From positions 3,489,501 through 3,553,500 of the forward strand of contig BSBM01000261.1 in the NCBI GenBank assembly GCA_027924585.1: 64,000 bases of DNA. The letters are read 5' to 3'. This document shows positions 1 to 11,432 of the stretch, piece after piece. The translations under genes were made by a program, and so were the position numbers. Positions within the stretch are counted from its first letter, which is position 1. Each line of letters starts with the position of its first letter. The notes under the pieces were generated by a model, which worked only from the letters and a program-made list of their open reading frames with translations, ran no database searches and had not been told where the DNA came from. Source of the stretch: Larix kaempferi (Eukaryota > Streptophyta > Pinopsida > Pinales > Pinaceae).

Positions 1-9
1 GTAGAATCA

Positions 10-1216
10 ATGGAAGAAAAAATTGATATCATTCAATATCTAAAGTTAATTGAAGATGCCAAGGCACCATTGTACCCAAGTTGCACCAGTTTCACTAAGC
101 TATCGGCCACTGTGAAATTGTACAACCTTAAAGTGAGAAATGGGTGGTCTGATGCAAGTTTCACCCAGTTGTTGAAGTTGCAAAGAGAAATGATTCCAAC
201 AGGAAATACACTTCCAGAATCTACATATGCTACAAAAAGTTTGATTAAATCATTGGGGTTGGACTATGAAATGATACATGCATGGCACAATGATTGCATT
301 TTATATTGGGGAAAATATGAAAAAATAAATGAATTCCCAACATGTGGCGAATCAAGATGGAAGGTTGATGCTCGTTCTGAAAAGGTGCGTACTGGTGTCC
401 CAGCCAAAGTGTTGAGGTATTTCCCTATAGTGCCGAGGTTTAAGAGAATGTATAGGTATGATTTTGAACTCCTATAATTCCATTATATCAAACACCTTCA
501 TGTACTACCAACCTACTAGAAAATCATCTTCTTTGATCTACTTAGTAGTGCAATGCATATATGATTCTTTATGTTTTTGTTACATCTCTACATATATTTC
601 ACAGAAAATGAGGTCGCATCATGAGAATGCAAGTAAGGATGGAATAATGCACCACCTAGTTGATAGCCCGGCATGGAAAACTATAGATTCTAAATGGCCC
701 GATTTTTCCAATGATCCTCGCAATGTACGACTTGCAATGGAAGTGGATGGATTTAATCCTTTTGGAAACTTGAGTAGTAGTCACAGTGTATGTCCAGTAG
801 TACTAGTCACATATAACCTTCCGCCATGGTTATGCATGAAAATGAGCTTTTGTTTGTTGTCATTGTTAATACCTAGTCCCAAGCAACTAGGAAATGACAT
901 AGATGTTTATTTGGAACCATTGGTAAATCAACTAAAACTAACATGGGATGAAGGGGCAAGGACATACGATGCTCATTCAAGGTCATTTTTTAATATAAAG
1001 GCTATATTGAAATATGGCCTTTCCTGCTTATGGAAATATGGTTGGTTGCACAACTAAAGGGTTTTGCGCATGCCCTATATGTGGAAGGGACACAGATTCA
1101 ATGTATCTCAAATGTAGTAGGAAGTGTGTGTACATGGGACATAGGAGATATCTTCCATTAAATCATAAGTATCGTTCACAAAAAGGACCATTTAATGGGA
1201 AGTCTGAGCATCTCAT
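10..1216 (+). pseudogene. CACTA Tnp2 transposase, 5' part, cut by copia A
   Basis: This is the N-terminal half of a Tnp2-type transposase, the enzyme that excises and inserts CACTA elements. 10-457 encodes the first conserved block (ends FPIVPRFKRMYR). A likely intron runs from GTATGA at 458 to about 604. 608-1013 carries the family core with SDPRNVRL-like (SNDPRNVRLAMEVDGFNPFG), YNLPPWLCMK and GNDIDVYLEPL. Around 1013 the frame slips, and 1014-1216 continues with FPAYGNMVGCTTKG, CPICGRDTDSM and MGHRRYLPLNH. The frame stops being transposase at 1217, exactly where copia A begins, and resumes at 25487. The joins at 458/608 and 1013 do not keep frame cleanly, so the gene is probably dead even without the insertion. 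Confidence 0.85.
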
Positions 1217-1905
1217 TGCTAGTTTTTCAGAATTTACTTCAATCTGATCTAGGATTTTAACTGAGAGAACAACATGTACAGCATATCTACAACATATCAA
1301 TCATGGACATAATAATGCAAGCACACAAGAGACACAGAGTTTACTTGGGGAAAACCATAAAGGTGAAAAACCCCAATAACTTCCTCAAATATAGATAGAG
1401 CAATGATACAACCCAAGCATAAGAGATAGACATCTCCTAGCAGTAGCTTCTCCTCCTCCACAAGTGCGCCACTCTCTAAAGAGTGTGTGTGAGAATAGAA
1501 TGATAAAATAGAGTGCCTCCCGCACTCTATTTATACTTGACTTGACTTGCCTAATAACCTTTACTAGGTCGGCCTCAACTTAACCACAGAACACAATGAT
1601 GACTGGGTCGACACCCAATAGGGTGGTCTAATAACCCTTTGACCCACATGGCTGACCCCCAATAGGGTGGTCTAATAACCCTTTGACCCACATGATTTAT
1701 ACAGGGCCGACCCCAACAAGGTGGTCTAATAACCCATAAAGTATAAGTTATGACACTTACAATATAAATGACGACACTTCTGTATACAGGAATAATAACA
1801 TCTCTATAGGAATACAAACACTTCCGTATAGAGGAATAATACCATCTCTGTAGAAGTACAATATGCATATATGAAATACATTCCGAAGTTACATATACAT
1901 CAACA
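1217..1905 (-). repeat. 3' LTR of copia A
   Basis: 689 bp. On the - strand it starts TGTTGATGTATATG and ends at 1217 (TAGCA, where the other copies end TAACA). A TATA box (GTATAAATAG on -) lies at 1527-1536. Near 1600-1740 a roughly 57-bp unit is repeated in tandem, each copy holding AGGGTGGTCTAATAACCCT, which can fold on itself. Confidence 0.9.
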
Positions 1906-2339
1906 CTCCCTCTTAACTAGGAAGGTATTTCTCGACACAGATCTGCTAGCACAAGTCTTCTTCTTTGGATCATCATCAACAAATCATCGTCCTTGAATCA
2001 TCATCATCATCACTACTATTGCTATCTCAATCAATCTCTGAATCTACTCGTCATAGGAATTTCTATAGAGCCAATCCTTTTTCATACTAGATGTAGGCCC
2101 ACCACCTGCAGGTCTTCATCATCATTGGCCATACTATGGAATCCTCAGGACTTATTACGTGCGTCACAAAACCTCGCAAGAGCATCCTAGGACTTATTAC
2201 AGGCACACAGCCCAACCTATCGGATCTCCCAGGGAGCTATTACATGTGACCCCACCACAAAACCTCGAAAGAGAATCCTAGGACTCATTATGAGCACATA
2301 GCTCAACCTATCGGATCTCCCAGGGTGCTATTATATGTG
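1906..2339 (-). other. Copia A 3' noncoding region, distal part
   Basis: No coding sequence is seen. After the purine tract at 1906-1916 the stretch holds degenerate tandem units with CTCGAAAGAG, ATCGGATCTCCCAGG and ATTACATG-like words from about 2150 to 2339. The same array continues at 12485 after gypsy E, and a parallel array lies in copia B at about 31800-32400. Confidence 0.7.
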
Positions 2340-3388
2340 TGTTGGCGGGAAATACTACCCTATAATGAGGAAATGGACATTATCAACTTAAGGGGGTGAC
2401 AGGTAAGCATACTAATTTCCTTACAGAGCTGTTTATGAATGGAAATAGATTATAGGTCTTGAGGACATACCTTTTGAACAAAGTTTGATCCTTGCTTTTA
2501 TCCAATCTTGCGCTCGATCCTCAATCCAATCTCCCGTTCGATAAACCTGAAAAACCAAGACCTTTCTTAGCATATCTTGGCCAATATAATAATGATGGAA
2601 TTGACAAGTAATTCAAACATCAAGCATTAACAAACATTGATCCAAACAAATACATAATCCAATAAGCACTTGATTTGGGACGAGAAAGATGCTTCAACCT
2701 TTTATTGTCAAAAAAATATGAATGATACAAAGTATACCTGACTTTGCAGCATGCTCATGCAACCTGATCCTAGGCTCCTGCTCCTCTCTGAATTCAGAAT
2801 TCTTCCAGCATAACCTCCTTCAATACAAGCTTCTCATCTAGAAGAGTCTCTCAATGGCTCTCATGTCTAAAATGTCTCTATGTCTAACCCCTCTCTTTAA
2901 TCCTCCTTGTATTTATAGGACAAGGTAGGCAGTTCAGATCGAGAGGTGGTTCCAGGGGAAGTTAGGGAAGTTGGGAAACCAACTGCAACTAATCCCAATT
3001 CGTGAAATTAATTTTTTTTGATCATATTTTAAGGTGTGCGATACTATTTCACAGTGGAGTAGCGCGCAGGGCACAATTACAGTGTTTTAAAACAAGCATT
3101 CACCACTTTTTAGATGCTGTGCGCTAGTCTACTGAACAGGAGTAGTGCCCATGAGGAGGTGTGTGCTACTATTATACACTAGAGTAGAGCACATCCGCTA
3201 GTTTTCTTGAGAGGAGTACCACCCATGCTAAAATATGCTATTTTTTAGGGTTTTTCCAGCTTGGAAGGAGGTGAATCAGGCCAAGGTGTCATCTAAGGTC
3301 ATCATACTCTTCAATCCAAGTTGTCCTTTTGTGTGATCGATAGCTCAAGGTGATCACGGATGGAGAAATGAAGATTTGACCTATAAAA
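2340..3388 (-). repeat. 3' LTR of gypsy E
   Basis: About 1,049 bp and closely matching 11433-12479. The - strand start has mutated from TGTTATAGG in the partner LTR to TTTTATAGG. The purine tract of the element (AGGGGGCATC on -) adjoins it at 3389 onward. Confidence 0.88.
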
Positions 3389-5668
3389 GATGCCCCCTAA
3401 TGTGTGAGGTCAAAGGGAAGCGATGATCGAAATACATTATAATCCAAAGCCAGAGGAGGAGCAAGGAACTGCGGAAGCAAGTCACAAGAACACCTGAAAC
3501 AAAGATCAAGGTCAGCGAGCAATTACATTCTTGACATCATATAGATGTGCAGTGTGATACAATCATGATCTCCGATACATAACAAGGAGATGTATATATA
3601 GCATGGCCACTTGAAATACAAGCGTGGATCCATGTCAAACTGAGAGATCATAGCCATAAAAACAAACTGGATCTATGTCTCATGGAGAGCCAAATATAGG
3701 TGAGGCTCAGTCTTGCGCAACTTGGGTGATAACATAATGAGGTGATGTCATCAACATCCCAAGGTCTTCATCCAAAACAACTAAAGGTACAAACCCTAAC
3801 CATGTGAATAGATGAGTTGATAGTCGAACATGGGGGGTATCGTTTGATTACCGTTCATTGATGTATATTGTTAACAAACGTGAGGGCTTCCACCGATAAT
3901 GATGATGGGGCCCAAGGTACCTAGTACGATCCAACAAGTGTGAATAAGTGGACTTGGAGTCAAACACTTGAGGATCCTGTCGAATAAGAGACATTGATGT
4001 ATTCTCATCATTCAACAGCGAGGAAAATTGCCACTGGTGACTGCAATCTCCAAGGTACTAACCAAAACTCTAAACTTCATTACTAGAGTAAAATGATTTG
4101 ATGTCGATGGGAAGAAGTCCGTTGGAAGGGAGGCCTTAAGGAATCCTCCATCATCCAACTCGAGGGACACTCAACTGGTATGAGCTGATATGGAGTAATA
4201 TATAACAAGACTGACACAAGGATGGCTGACACATGAGGTCAAGGTAAACTACAGAATGGCCGACACAGGGTATATCCTTGAACAATGAGCACGACACAAA
4301 GTTACTTAAGCAGTTTTCAACATCATGGGGAAAATGATGTAAGCCTGTAATGTAGGAGACATTAACAGACCCTCCATATGGTTGGAAGAATAACCAACCG
4401 AGGGAGTAAACAACTCGGAGATCAGGTTCACTCTAAGGTCGAAAACTAAACCCAACCGACATGATAGACTCAAATAGGTGTTGTGTTCAAGGATAGAACT
4501 GACTGAACTACCTTTGACACTAAAGATATGACACATCTTTCCAATCTCTTATTCTTTTTAGATAAAAGAATACCTTTCTTGTTGTTTTAATGAGTCCAAG
4601 AAAGAATGAAAACTCAATAGATCCAACCATGTAAAAGTTTAACGAGCCCAGGGGAGGAAGACTCAGGACCTTCTTCATTGTTTATAGAGTTCGAAGAAGA
4701 GATAGAATATTACTCTATATTACTGATCTCTGGATTTTAATATCGAGCCGAGATCTGTTCCTGCTCGCTGGTGTTTTCAATTTTAAGGAGTCTGAAAAAC
4801 TTAAACAATAACTCCATATACCTGCTCATGGATTTTAGTATCGAGCCCAAGCAGATTAATGCTCGCCGGTGTTTTCCTGTTTATAGAGTCTGAAAAACTT
4901 AAACAATCCTCTTTACATCTATCCGTGGATTTTATATTGATCCTGGATTGGTTTGTGCTTGGCAGTGTTTATAGAGTTGAAAAACTTAAATAGTCCTTTA
5001 TTTACCCTTTCGTGGATTTCGCATCGATCCCGAGTAGATGAATGCTCGCTTGGTGTTTTCATGTTTAGAGAGCCTAAAAACCCTAAAGAAAGGCTCCGAA
5101 AGGTCCTTTTTTGTAAATTTAGTCTCCTCCCCCGAAAAAGTATAAAACAATGGAAGAAGAACTCTTCTAGCGCATACACAAGTATACCTAGAGTATACCT
5201 TTTCCGCAAATTATCCACCAAGGCCTAGAAAATGGGTAATTTTATACCTGAGTGGATGTCGCTTCAAATCCTTTAACGAGTCTGAAATAACAACTATACT
5301 CAGCAATATTGTCATTTTTAAAGAGTCTAACAAGAGCTTAGAGAGAACTCTATAGAATTTTTTTTCATAAAATTTTAATGAGTCCGAAAAAGTAAACTCG
5401 TGATATCCTTACTATTTTTAACGAGCTCAAGGAGAGATGGAAGAATGCTCATAACTTCCTTACTGTTTTTAACGAGCTCGAAGTGAAGGTGGAAGAATGC
5501 TTGAAACCTACTTACTATTTTTAACGAGCTCAAAGTAAAGGTGGAAGAATGCTCGAAACCTACTTACTGTTTTTAACAAGCTCGAAGTAAGGGTGGAAGA
5601 ATGCTCGAAACCTACTTACTGTTTTTAACGAGCTCGAAGTAAGGGTGGAAGAATGCTCGAAACCTACT
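3389..5668 (-). other. Gypsy E 3' noncoding region with stem-loop cassette
   Basis: No coding frame. 3389-4540 shows nothing recognisable. 4560-5260 holds a series of stem-loop modules shared with F and H: CGAGC at 4744-4748 faces GCTCG at 4763-4767, CGAGC at 4842-4846 faces GCTCG at 4861-4865, and CTTTTTTG near 5105 faces CGAAAAAG near 5134. GAGTCTGAAAAAC recurs next to each. 5421-5660 is a separate five-unit tandem array. The region replaces RT core, RNase H and integrase. Confidence 0.7.
5400..5668. repeat. Five-unit 51-52-bp tandem array
   Basis: Units begin with ACGAGCTC (one copy ACAAGCTC) at 5421, 5472, 5524, 5576 and 5628. Each continues with GGTGGAAGAATGCTCGAAAC and TTACTGTTTTTA-like words. 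Each unit contains GAGC then GCTC about 20 bases apart and could form a short stem. The array begins immediately after the truncated RT start of gypsy E. Confidence 0.85.
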
Positions 5669-6476
5669 TCAAGTAGGGTCGAGGCCTGGGATCTCTTCAT
5701 GCGGTCGGGCAAAGATGTCACGGAAATCATTAAACAGATTGGTGTGCGGAATGATCTCATCAAGATAACAGTCCGCTCCAATAAAGATATGTTCTGTGAC
5801 CTCGGATTCAGTGGGAATGTTAATGGGGATGGTTCTCATTGCACTCGTCCTATTCCCTTCGGTAAAAATAGCTTGTGAAGTGGAAAGGACAGAGGACCAA
5901 TCAACATTCTCACTGGGTCTCGAAGGGAACTCACCTCTCTCTATCAGGTTTAGAACAGGAAGTAGACAGGTCCTGGGGTGTAAATGTTCCCAAGGTTGTC
6001 TCAAGCCTATCATGGCTTAAAAAAATGTTTCTTCAGAAGGAAAAACTGTTTCCAAACCATCAAGAGAGAGGGTAGAGTCCATTGACCGTGCAAAAGCAGG
6101 GTCCATATCCGACTCGGTAGAGACCAAAGGAGTCGGGATATGTTCTGTTGCAGGTTGTTGTGAATCCTCATGGGTTATCTTTGCAACGACTACAGGCACA
6201 ACTGGTTCTGGTTCAATAGGAAGGATCCACAAAATCAGTCTTTGAATTGACCGCAGAAGTTTCAGTAGATGAACCTTCATCAGAACGCATAAAAAGAACA
6301 GGGGAGGGTAGGTCGAAAGTGCCTATTAACGACCAGTAAATCCCTGCTCCTAAACTCTCGCTTACTGGGGTGGTTTGATCAACTAAGGGAATCGTGGACT
6401 CCAAAAAAGTTTGGTTGTTTCTCTGAGTGAAAGAAAGTTGATCGACTGTAACGACCTTACCTTCAAAAGGGAACAT
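5669..6476 (-). pseudogene. Gypsy E protease-RT linker and RT start, truncated
   Basis: Three - strand pieces (6213-6476, 6017-6280, 5669-6013) follow the protease. The last carries the segment just before gypsy reverse transcriptase, with NLFNDFRDIFARPHEEIPGLDP. It stops immediately after this motif, where the autonomous family would continue into the RT fingers with the catalytic YxDD further on. A 51-bp tandem array follows directly. The RT core was therefore lost by deletion. Frame changes between the pieces show additional decay. Confidence 0.75.
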
Positions 6477-6506
6477 AACAACTTGAAAAACTGTTGATGC
6501 AATAGC

Positions 6507-6941
6507 TCACATGGAATATGTCCAACTCCTACCTAATAACATGTTGTAATCAAGCAGAGCGTCTATAACTTCTACTTCTACAGCAACTGTCTTACCGACC
6601 AAAGTGACATCAAATGATGGCAAAAATCCGTGTGGACGGAAAGTCCTGCCATCAAATGCAGTAAGCAGTGTGTTAGAAGGGGCTAACTTGGGAGAATCCA
6701 AAGCTTTCCAACAGGAGATTGACATTATGCACGTAGATGTGCCCTCATCTACGACAGCTCGCCTGATGGTCATTTGGCCATGGATGACTTCTATCTGAAG
6801 GGAAACATGATACGACAACCGGTATTTGATATCAGCCATATCAAATCGTGCAGACATGTTAGATGATTCCATACTTCCAATAGCTGCTAGAAGTGCATTT
6901 CGTTGTAAAGAACAACTTTGCAAGACTTCTAAGGTAGACAT
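6507..6941 (-). pseudogene. Gypsy E retropepsin-like protease domain
   Basis: 144 codons that read as the aspartic protease domain releasing Gag and Pol products. The active-site loop is VVDEGTSTCIM, the D-x-G form in which the catalytic Asp is present. The flap-side sequence DYNMLLGRSW matches the conserved L-L-G-R-x end of the fold. The upstream segment (LEVLQSC, LLAAIGSM) matches F at the same place. A stop at 6504-6506 interrupts the reading frame before the RT linker. The domain is related to F (about 47100-47560), but the F copy has lost the Asp. Confidence 0.8.
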
Positions 6942-6953
6942 AGCACAAGGGGT

Positions 6954-8392
6954 CTAGGCTATATCTTCAACCACGTTGTAGTTGGAAGCAGCCCGAGTGT
7001 TGGGATTGTGCGATTCCCGCTTCAAGACACCTTTCGGGATCTTGGGCAGTGGGTCCACAGGTATGTGGAGTGGAGTGGAAGATTCTGGAATTTTCTTATC
7101 CTTCTTCTGTGCATCCGAGGTGTAATTCCTTGCTCTCATTTGTAAGAGTGCATCCGAGCTAAACATGTTAATAAAAGTTTGATCAACCAAAGCATGTTTG
7201 GTGCCCCTAGTATTGGAGGTGCCAGAAGCCGAACCCTACCCCTTAGGGAATGGATCTTTAAGTACGACAGGCTTCTTTTCTTGAAGTAGCTTCTGGGCTT
7301 CTTCGAGTAGAGGGCATTGGTGAGTGAGGTGGTCCTACTTGCAAAGTTTACAAGGGAACTTAACCTTCTTCTTCTCTTTGTTACCCTCCTCGGCATTCTC
7401 TTTTTTGGGCTTTTGATGGTTCCCCTCTCCTTTCTTGCCCTTCTTTTTGTTATTGGGCTGCCGAGGGCCCTTTTGATTGTTTTGAACCTGGTTTACAGAT
7501 TTAGAAGTAGAAGGAGAGGTTGTGACGGAAGTAACTTCTGCAGTCGATTGTTTGACGGATAAGACATGAACCTGCTTGGTCAATGCTTCGAAGGCTGCAG
7601 AGTCAACTGAACCCACTATGCCGTCAGCATGTGGTCCAGGTTTAGGTCTTCTTAGATCAGTATTTGATCGCGATGCCTGAGGTATGATTTCATAAAGTAA
7701 CCCAGATTTTGCATAAACAAGGTCTAGCTGTTGGGTCCGTAAAATGGCTTCTTCCTCTGTAGATACTCCAAAAGTAGCCACTTCCTTAGAAATACAAGGA
7801 AGGAGTGACTTCAAATACCACTCAAGAAGGAATTATGGAGGTATGTTGGATTTAATGAGCCTCTTCCGTCTTCACCACTCCTGAATCTGATCAGATAAGT
7901 GAGTAGCTTTATTTTGTCTAAATGTAGACAAAAGGTCTGTTCAGGCATCATACAGAACAAGAATCTGGAAGTGGTTCAGAAAAACAGTCGCGAGATCCCA
8001 AAAGTTAAAGAATGTGGCTGCAGGTAACTCAATGTACCATTTGGGTGCAGCACCGGTTAAGGTCCTTTGGAATAGTCTCAACTAATGGAATCTTCACTTA
8101 ATGAGTTCGAGGAACACCATAAATGGAAATTAGTGACATGATCACCAGGGTCCTCGCCAGTTTTGCCTTTGAATTTTGGAATGTCCGAAGGTAATTTGGT
8201 AGGAACAGGTGGTCATGTGGCATTGTGATACACCGGATCATTTGTCAACTTGGAAAGGTTTGGCAAATTTAGAGTTGCCAGAAACGGTAAACAAGGCCTG
8301 CAAGAGGGCATCTAATAAGATGGGGTAATGAAGGGGGAACCACCCATAGTTTGACTCGTGAACTGCTGGTAGGGGTTGCCTCCGACCATCTG
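6954..8392 (-). pseudogene. Gypsy E gag, middle and nucleocapsid part, with stops
   Basis: This continues the Gag protein of E past an in-frame stop at 8390-8392. On the - strand it has the retrotransposon Gag core (LPSDIPKFKGKTGEDP, then NFHLWCSSNS and GAAPKWYIELP at about 8180-8000) and the SLLPCISKEVATFG block (7335-7814). A lysine-rich basic stretch and a broken zinc knuckle follow (CKLCK, stop, DHLTHQC, at about 7335-7310). Gag coats the RNA genome in the particle. At least five TAG/TAA stops interrupt it. Confidence 0.75.
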
Positions 8393-9409
8393 CTAGTAGG
8401 GGTTGCCCCTAGTCATCTGCTGGTAGGGGTTTCCCCCAGCCATTTGCTGGTAGGGGTTGCCCCCAGCCATCTGCTGTTGCACGAAAGTATTATTGAAATT
8501 CCCCCACCCATATGAAAGTGGGTTAGTGCTCTGTGGGTTGATCCACTGTGGCTGGGTGTTAGCCCCACCATATTGTTGGTTAAAAATGTTACCTCCTCCT
8601 CCTGAAAATAAAGAAAAAGTGGTGTTTTCTGTAGGCATATTACTTTGATTCATGTTATAGCCTGCAAATTTGTTGAAACCAGTGGTAGCTGACGTAGATG
8701 GTGCAGTCATGGTACTCATGACAGGAAAAGTTGCATAAGAATTTGGCCCTATAGCAGGTGTGGGAATCCAAGTACTGGGTATGTGATACAACGGTTGAGT
8801 CACAGGAGGTGGAACTAGATTAGCTATACTGCTAGGTCCAAAAGTGGGTGTAGAGGTAGATTCCATAGTTGTTGAACTTGACATGCCTAACGTGCCAACA
8901 TTAAAGCTGAAGGACGGAGTGGACATAGAGGTTGTCTGTGTCAAACTTAGTGTAGCAGTAAGAGGAGGATTCACAGTATTTGTGTTCATACCTATGGTGG
9001 GAGTCTGTGGGACTCCCTGTTCGCCTCCTATATTAGTCATAAAATGCGTAGGTGTGAAATGATATGCACTATAATCAGACTGCTGGAAACCAACGGGTAA
9101 CAGAAGAAGAATGTTAAGATTAGTCAAAGGAGGATTAAATGGAGTACTGAACTCACCAGAATTGAGATCCTCAATATCAACTGTATTGAAAGCTTGCTGA
9201 TCTGGAGTCCTCGGTTGTGGTTCCTCAGGAACCTCTATTTCAGGTCTTTCTGTTGCAGGTTGTAGTTCTTCAGGAATTTCTATTTCACCAGTGGTTTCCA
9301 AAGGAACACTGGAGTCTACCCTCTTTCGTCTAGCTGGCGGTAGTGGTTCCGCTCTAAGTGGAGGAAGGTTTTGCAACCTTCTAGATCTATGAAGCTCTTG
9401 GTCTTCCAT
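8393..9409 (-). CDS. Gypsy E gag, N-terminal disordered part
   Basis: A 338-codon open frame from ATG at 9409 to a stop at 8393. It begins MEDQELHRSRRLQNLPP, then has Glu/Pro-rich repeats (IEIPEELQPATERPEIEVPE) and a long Thr/Ser/Pro/Asn-rich low-complexity region. It ends in tandem GGNPYQQM decapeptides, whose DNA repeats are at about 8350-8470. The frame clearly continues through the stop into the Gag core, so this is the front of a larger Gag, not a separate protein. F and H have Gag N-termini of similar style (repeated GMP or TTTP words) but little identity. Confidence 0.75.
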   Translation of the reverse strand: MEDQELHRSRRLQNLPPLRAEPLPPARRKRVDSSVPLETTGEIEIPEELQPATERPEIEVPEEPQPRTPDQQAFNTVDIEDLNSGEFSTPFNPPLTNLNILLLLPVGFQQSDYSAYHFTPTHFMTNIGGEQGVPQTPTIGMNTNTVNPPLTATLSLTQTTSMSTPSFSFNVGTLGMSSSTTMESTSTPTFGPSSIANLVPPPVTQPLYHIPSTWIPTPAIGPNSYATFPVMSTMTAPSTSATTGFNKFAGYNMNQSNMPTENTTFSLFSGGGGNIFNQQYGGANTQPQWINPQSTNPLSYGWGNFNNTFVQQQMAGGNPYQQMAGGNPYQQMTRGNPY

Positions 9410-11432
9410 GATTATATATAAAAATAAAACTAGAAAAACCTAGTGGCCCACTAAGACTAGGGGGCAAACAACACGCCAACTAAAAAATTCCTAAGTATGC
9501 AAACCAAGCAAACAAGATGCCTTACGGAGAAGAGTCTGGGATGATGAGGGTCCATAACAGATCAACGAAGGATGAAGAACAGTTACCCGGGTCCACAATA
9601 CAATGACTAAGGGTGCAAGTGTTGGAATCACCCAATTGCCCTCCCAAAGACCTGCAAGAGATTTCCTCCCACGTCTGTCCTAGGTACAATAGATATACCC
9701 TCCACTGTCACTTGTGTATGAACCTATGGTCAGATACAAAGTATACCACCACACTGAAAACTCTTGGGGGAACAGTCTCTAGTCGAATTAGAAGGCGTGG
9801 GAAGGGTAACTGAACCCGAAACTCAAAAGAGTCCCAAACGTGATCCAATCCTTGTATATGCTCGAAACAGAAAGTAGGAGGAGTATTCCCAACAATTTGA
9901 TCTCACAAGACCTACTGCATAGATCCCAAGCAAGCTTTGAATGAGGTGGGTTTACCTGTGATAGTCGAACTACAATTTTTGCGTAATGTGTGATCTTGGG
10001 TGGTTTAAGGTGATTTAAACCCAAGATCCTAACCAAGACTAGTTGATGTTGTGTATCCCTAAAAAAGAAAATTGTTGCTATTTAATTTTATTAAATATTT
10101 TTAGGGTTACTTTTTTACTCAAGAGGTAGTGCGTTGTGTGGCATGGTTGCAACAAAAAAAAAAGTGCATAAATTATAACTTTCAACAACAAAACTTTTTA
10201 TTTTTTCATTTAATGTTCTTTCCAAATTAAAAATTGAGCAAATCTAAGCAAAATTTCTTTTTTGTTTTCTTTTGAAATTCAGAACAAAATAAACTATGCT
10301 ATTTTGCAAAAGATATAAGCCTCACTATGCTTAAGCTACCAATTTTTTTTGCTTTTTCTGTTATTATGAACGAAAAATAACTTTAAAGTAGGAAGCAAAT
10401 AAGACTTATACAAGATGTGTAAGTATGGAAAAATGGCTCCTAAGCTCACAGCTGTCAAAACAATGGTTCGACAAAGACTTGTCCTACAAGTTTTTTCGAA
10501 AGAAAAAGCCCTCACACTTGGAAGCAAAGCGGAAAGAAAACAAAGAGGAAAGATGCTCAAAACTGGAAATCAAACTCAAAAGGAATGTCCCAAAGCACCA
10601 AACCCTAACAAGACCACTAAGCCAAGCAATGGGTAGGCAAGCGAACTAACAACCACCCTACTAACATAAAGACTGAAAGATGAAGCAAACTAAAAGTACT
10701 TCGAAACTCACTTGTTACTGGAAAAGACAATGAAGTTAGCAAATGTTGGAACTCAAAAGTTTGGAAGACACCCCAAAAGGTTCCAAAAATGGATCAAACC
10801 CTAAAACAAAGGATGAGATACCTAAAGAGCAACCAAGTGTTGCAACAAATAACAAATGCGAAGCATATAGGTTTGTAGGTCAACAACACACTATCAAGGT
10901 ATAGGTAAGCAATAGTGTTCACTAAGGAACAAGGCCTAGTCTTCAAGAAGAGTAAAAAATGAACCAAACACTTCAAAAGTAAACAAATGATCTAAGGATG
11001 ACCAAAATAACTCAAAGAAGGGTATTGAGACTCAAAGAAGAGTTACAGACCTCAAAGACCAGTCAAGAAGACCCAAAACAAAGTCAGACCCAAAAAGGTA
11101 GAAAACTCAACCAAACAACCAACAGAAGGCTACAGGAATGTGCCCTACTGTGCAGTAGGGAAACTAGTGCATCTGGAGAGGTGGGCACTATTGTATAGAA
11201 AAAGACTAGTGCATGGGCGCTACTATATGTACAGCAGGGTAGCGCACAGGTCTTAAAGAGTTAAAAACTAACTTTGGAAAGATGCAAGAAGACTGAGTCA
11301 AGCAGAGAGAAGCAAGTAGTGTATATCTACAAGGATTCTTAGAAGATTAAAGGGGTTAAGAAGTAGTGGAATGACAATCAAGAAGGGTTTCCTAGAGCAG
11401 AAAAGACAACCTCCCCAGCGGAGTCGCCATTT
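9410..11432 (-). other. Gypsy E 5' leader
   Basis: About 2 kb between the 5' LTR primer site and the Gag start. No convincing coding frame; the small open frames near 10336-11198 have no family features. 10080-10400 is A/T-rich. A CCTACTGTGCAGTAGG palindrome at about 11143-11158 could form a hairpin. Confidence 0.5.

Noticed and set aside
4953-5221. Overlapping 91- and 100-codon frames in E
   Set aside because: They lie in the stem-loop cassette, read on both strands because of inverted repeats, and match no family.
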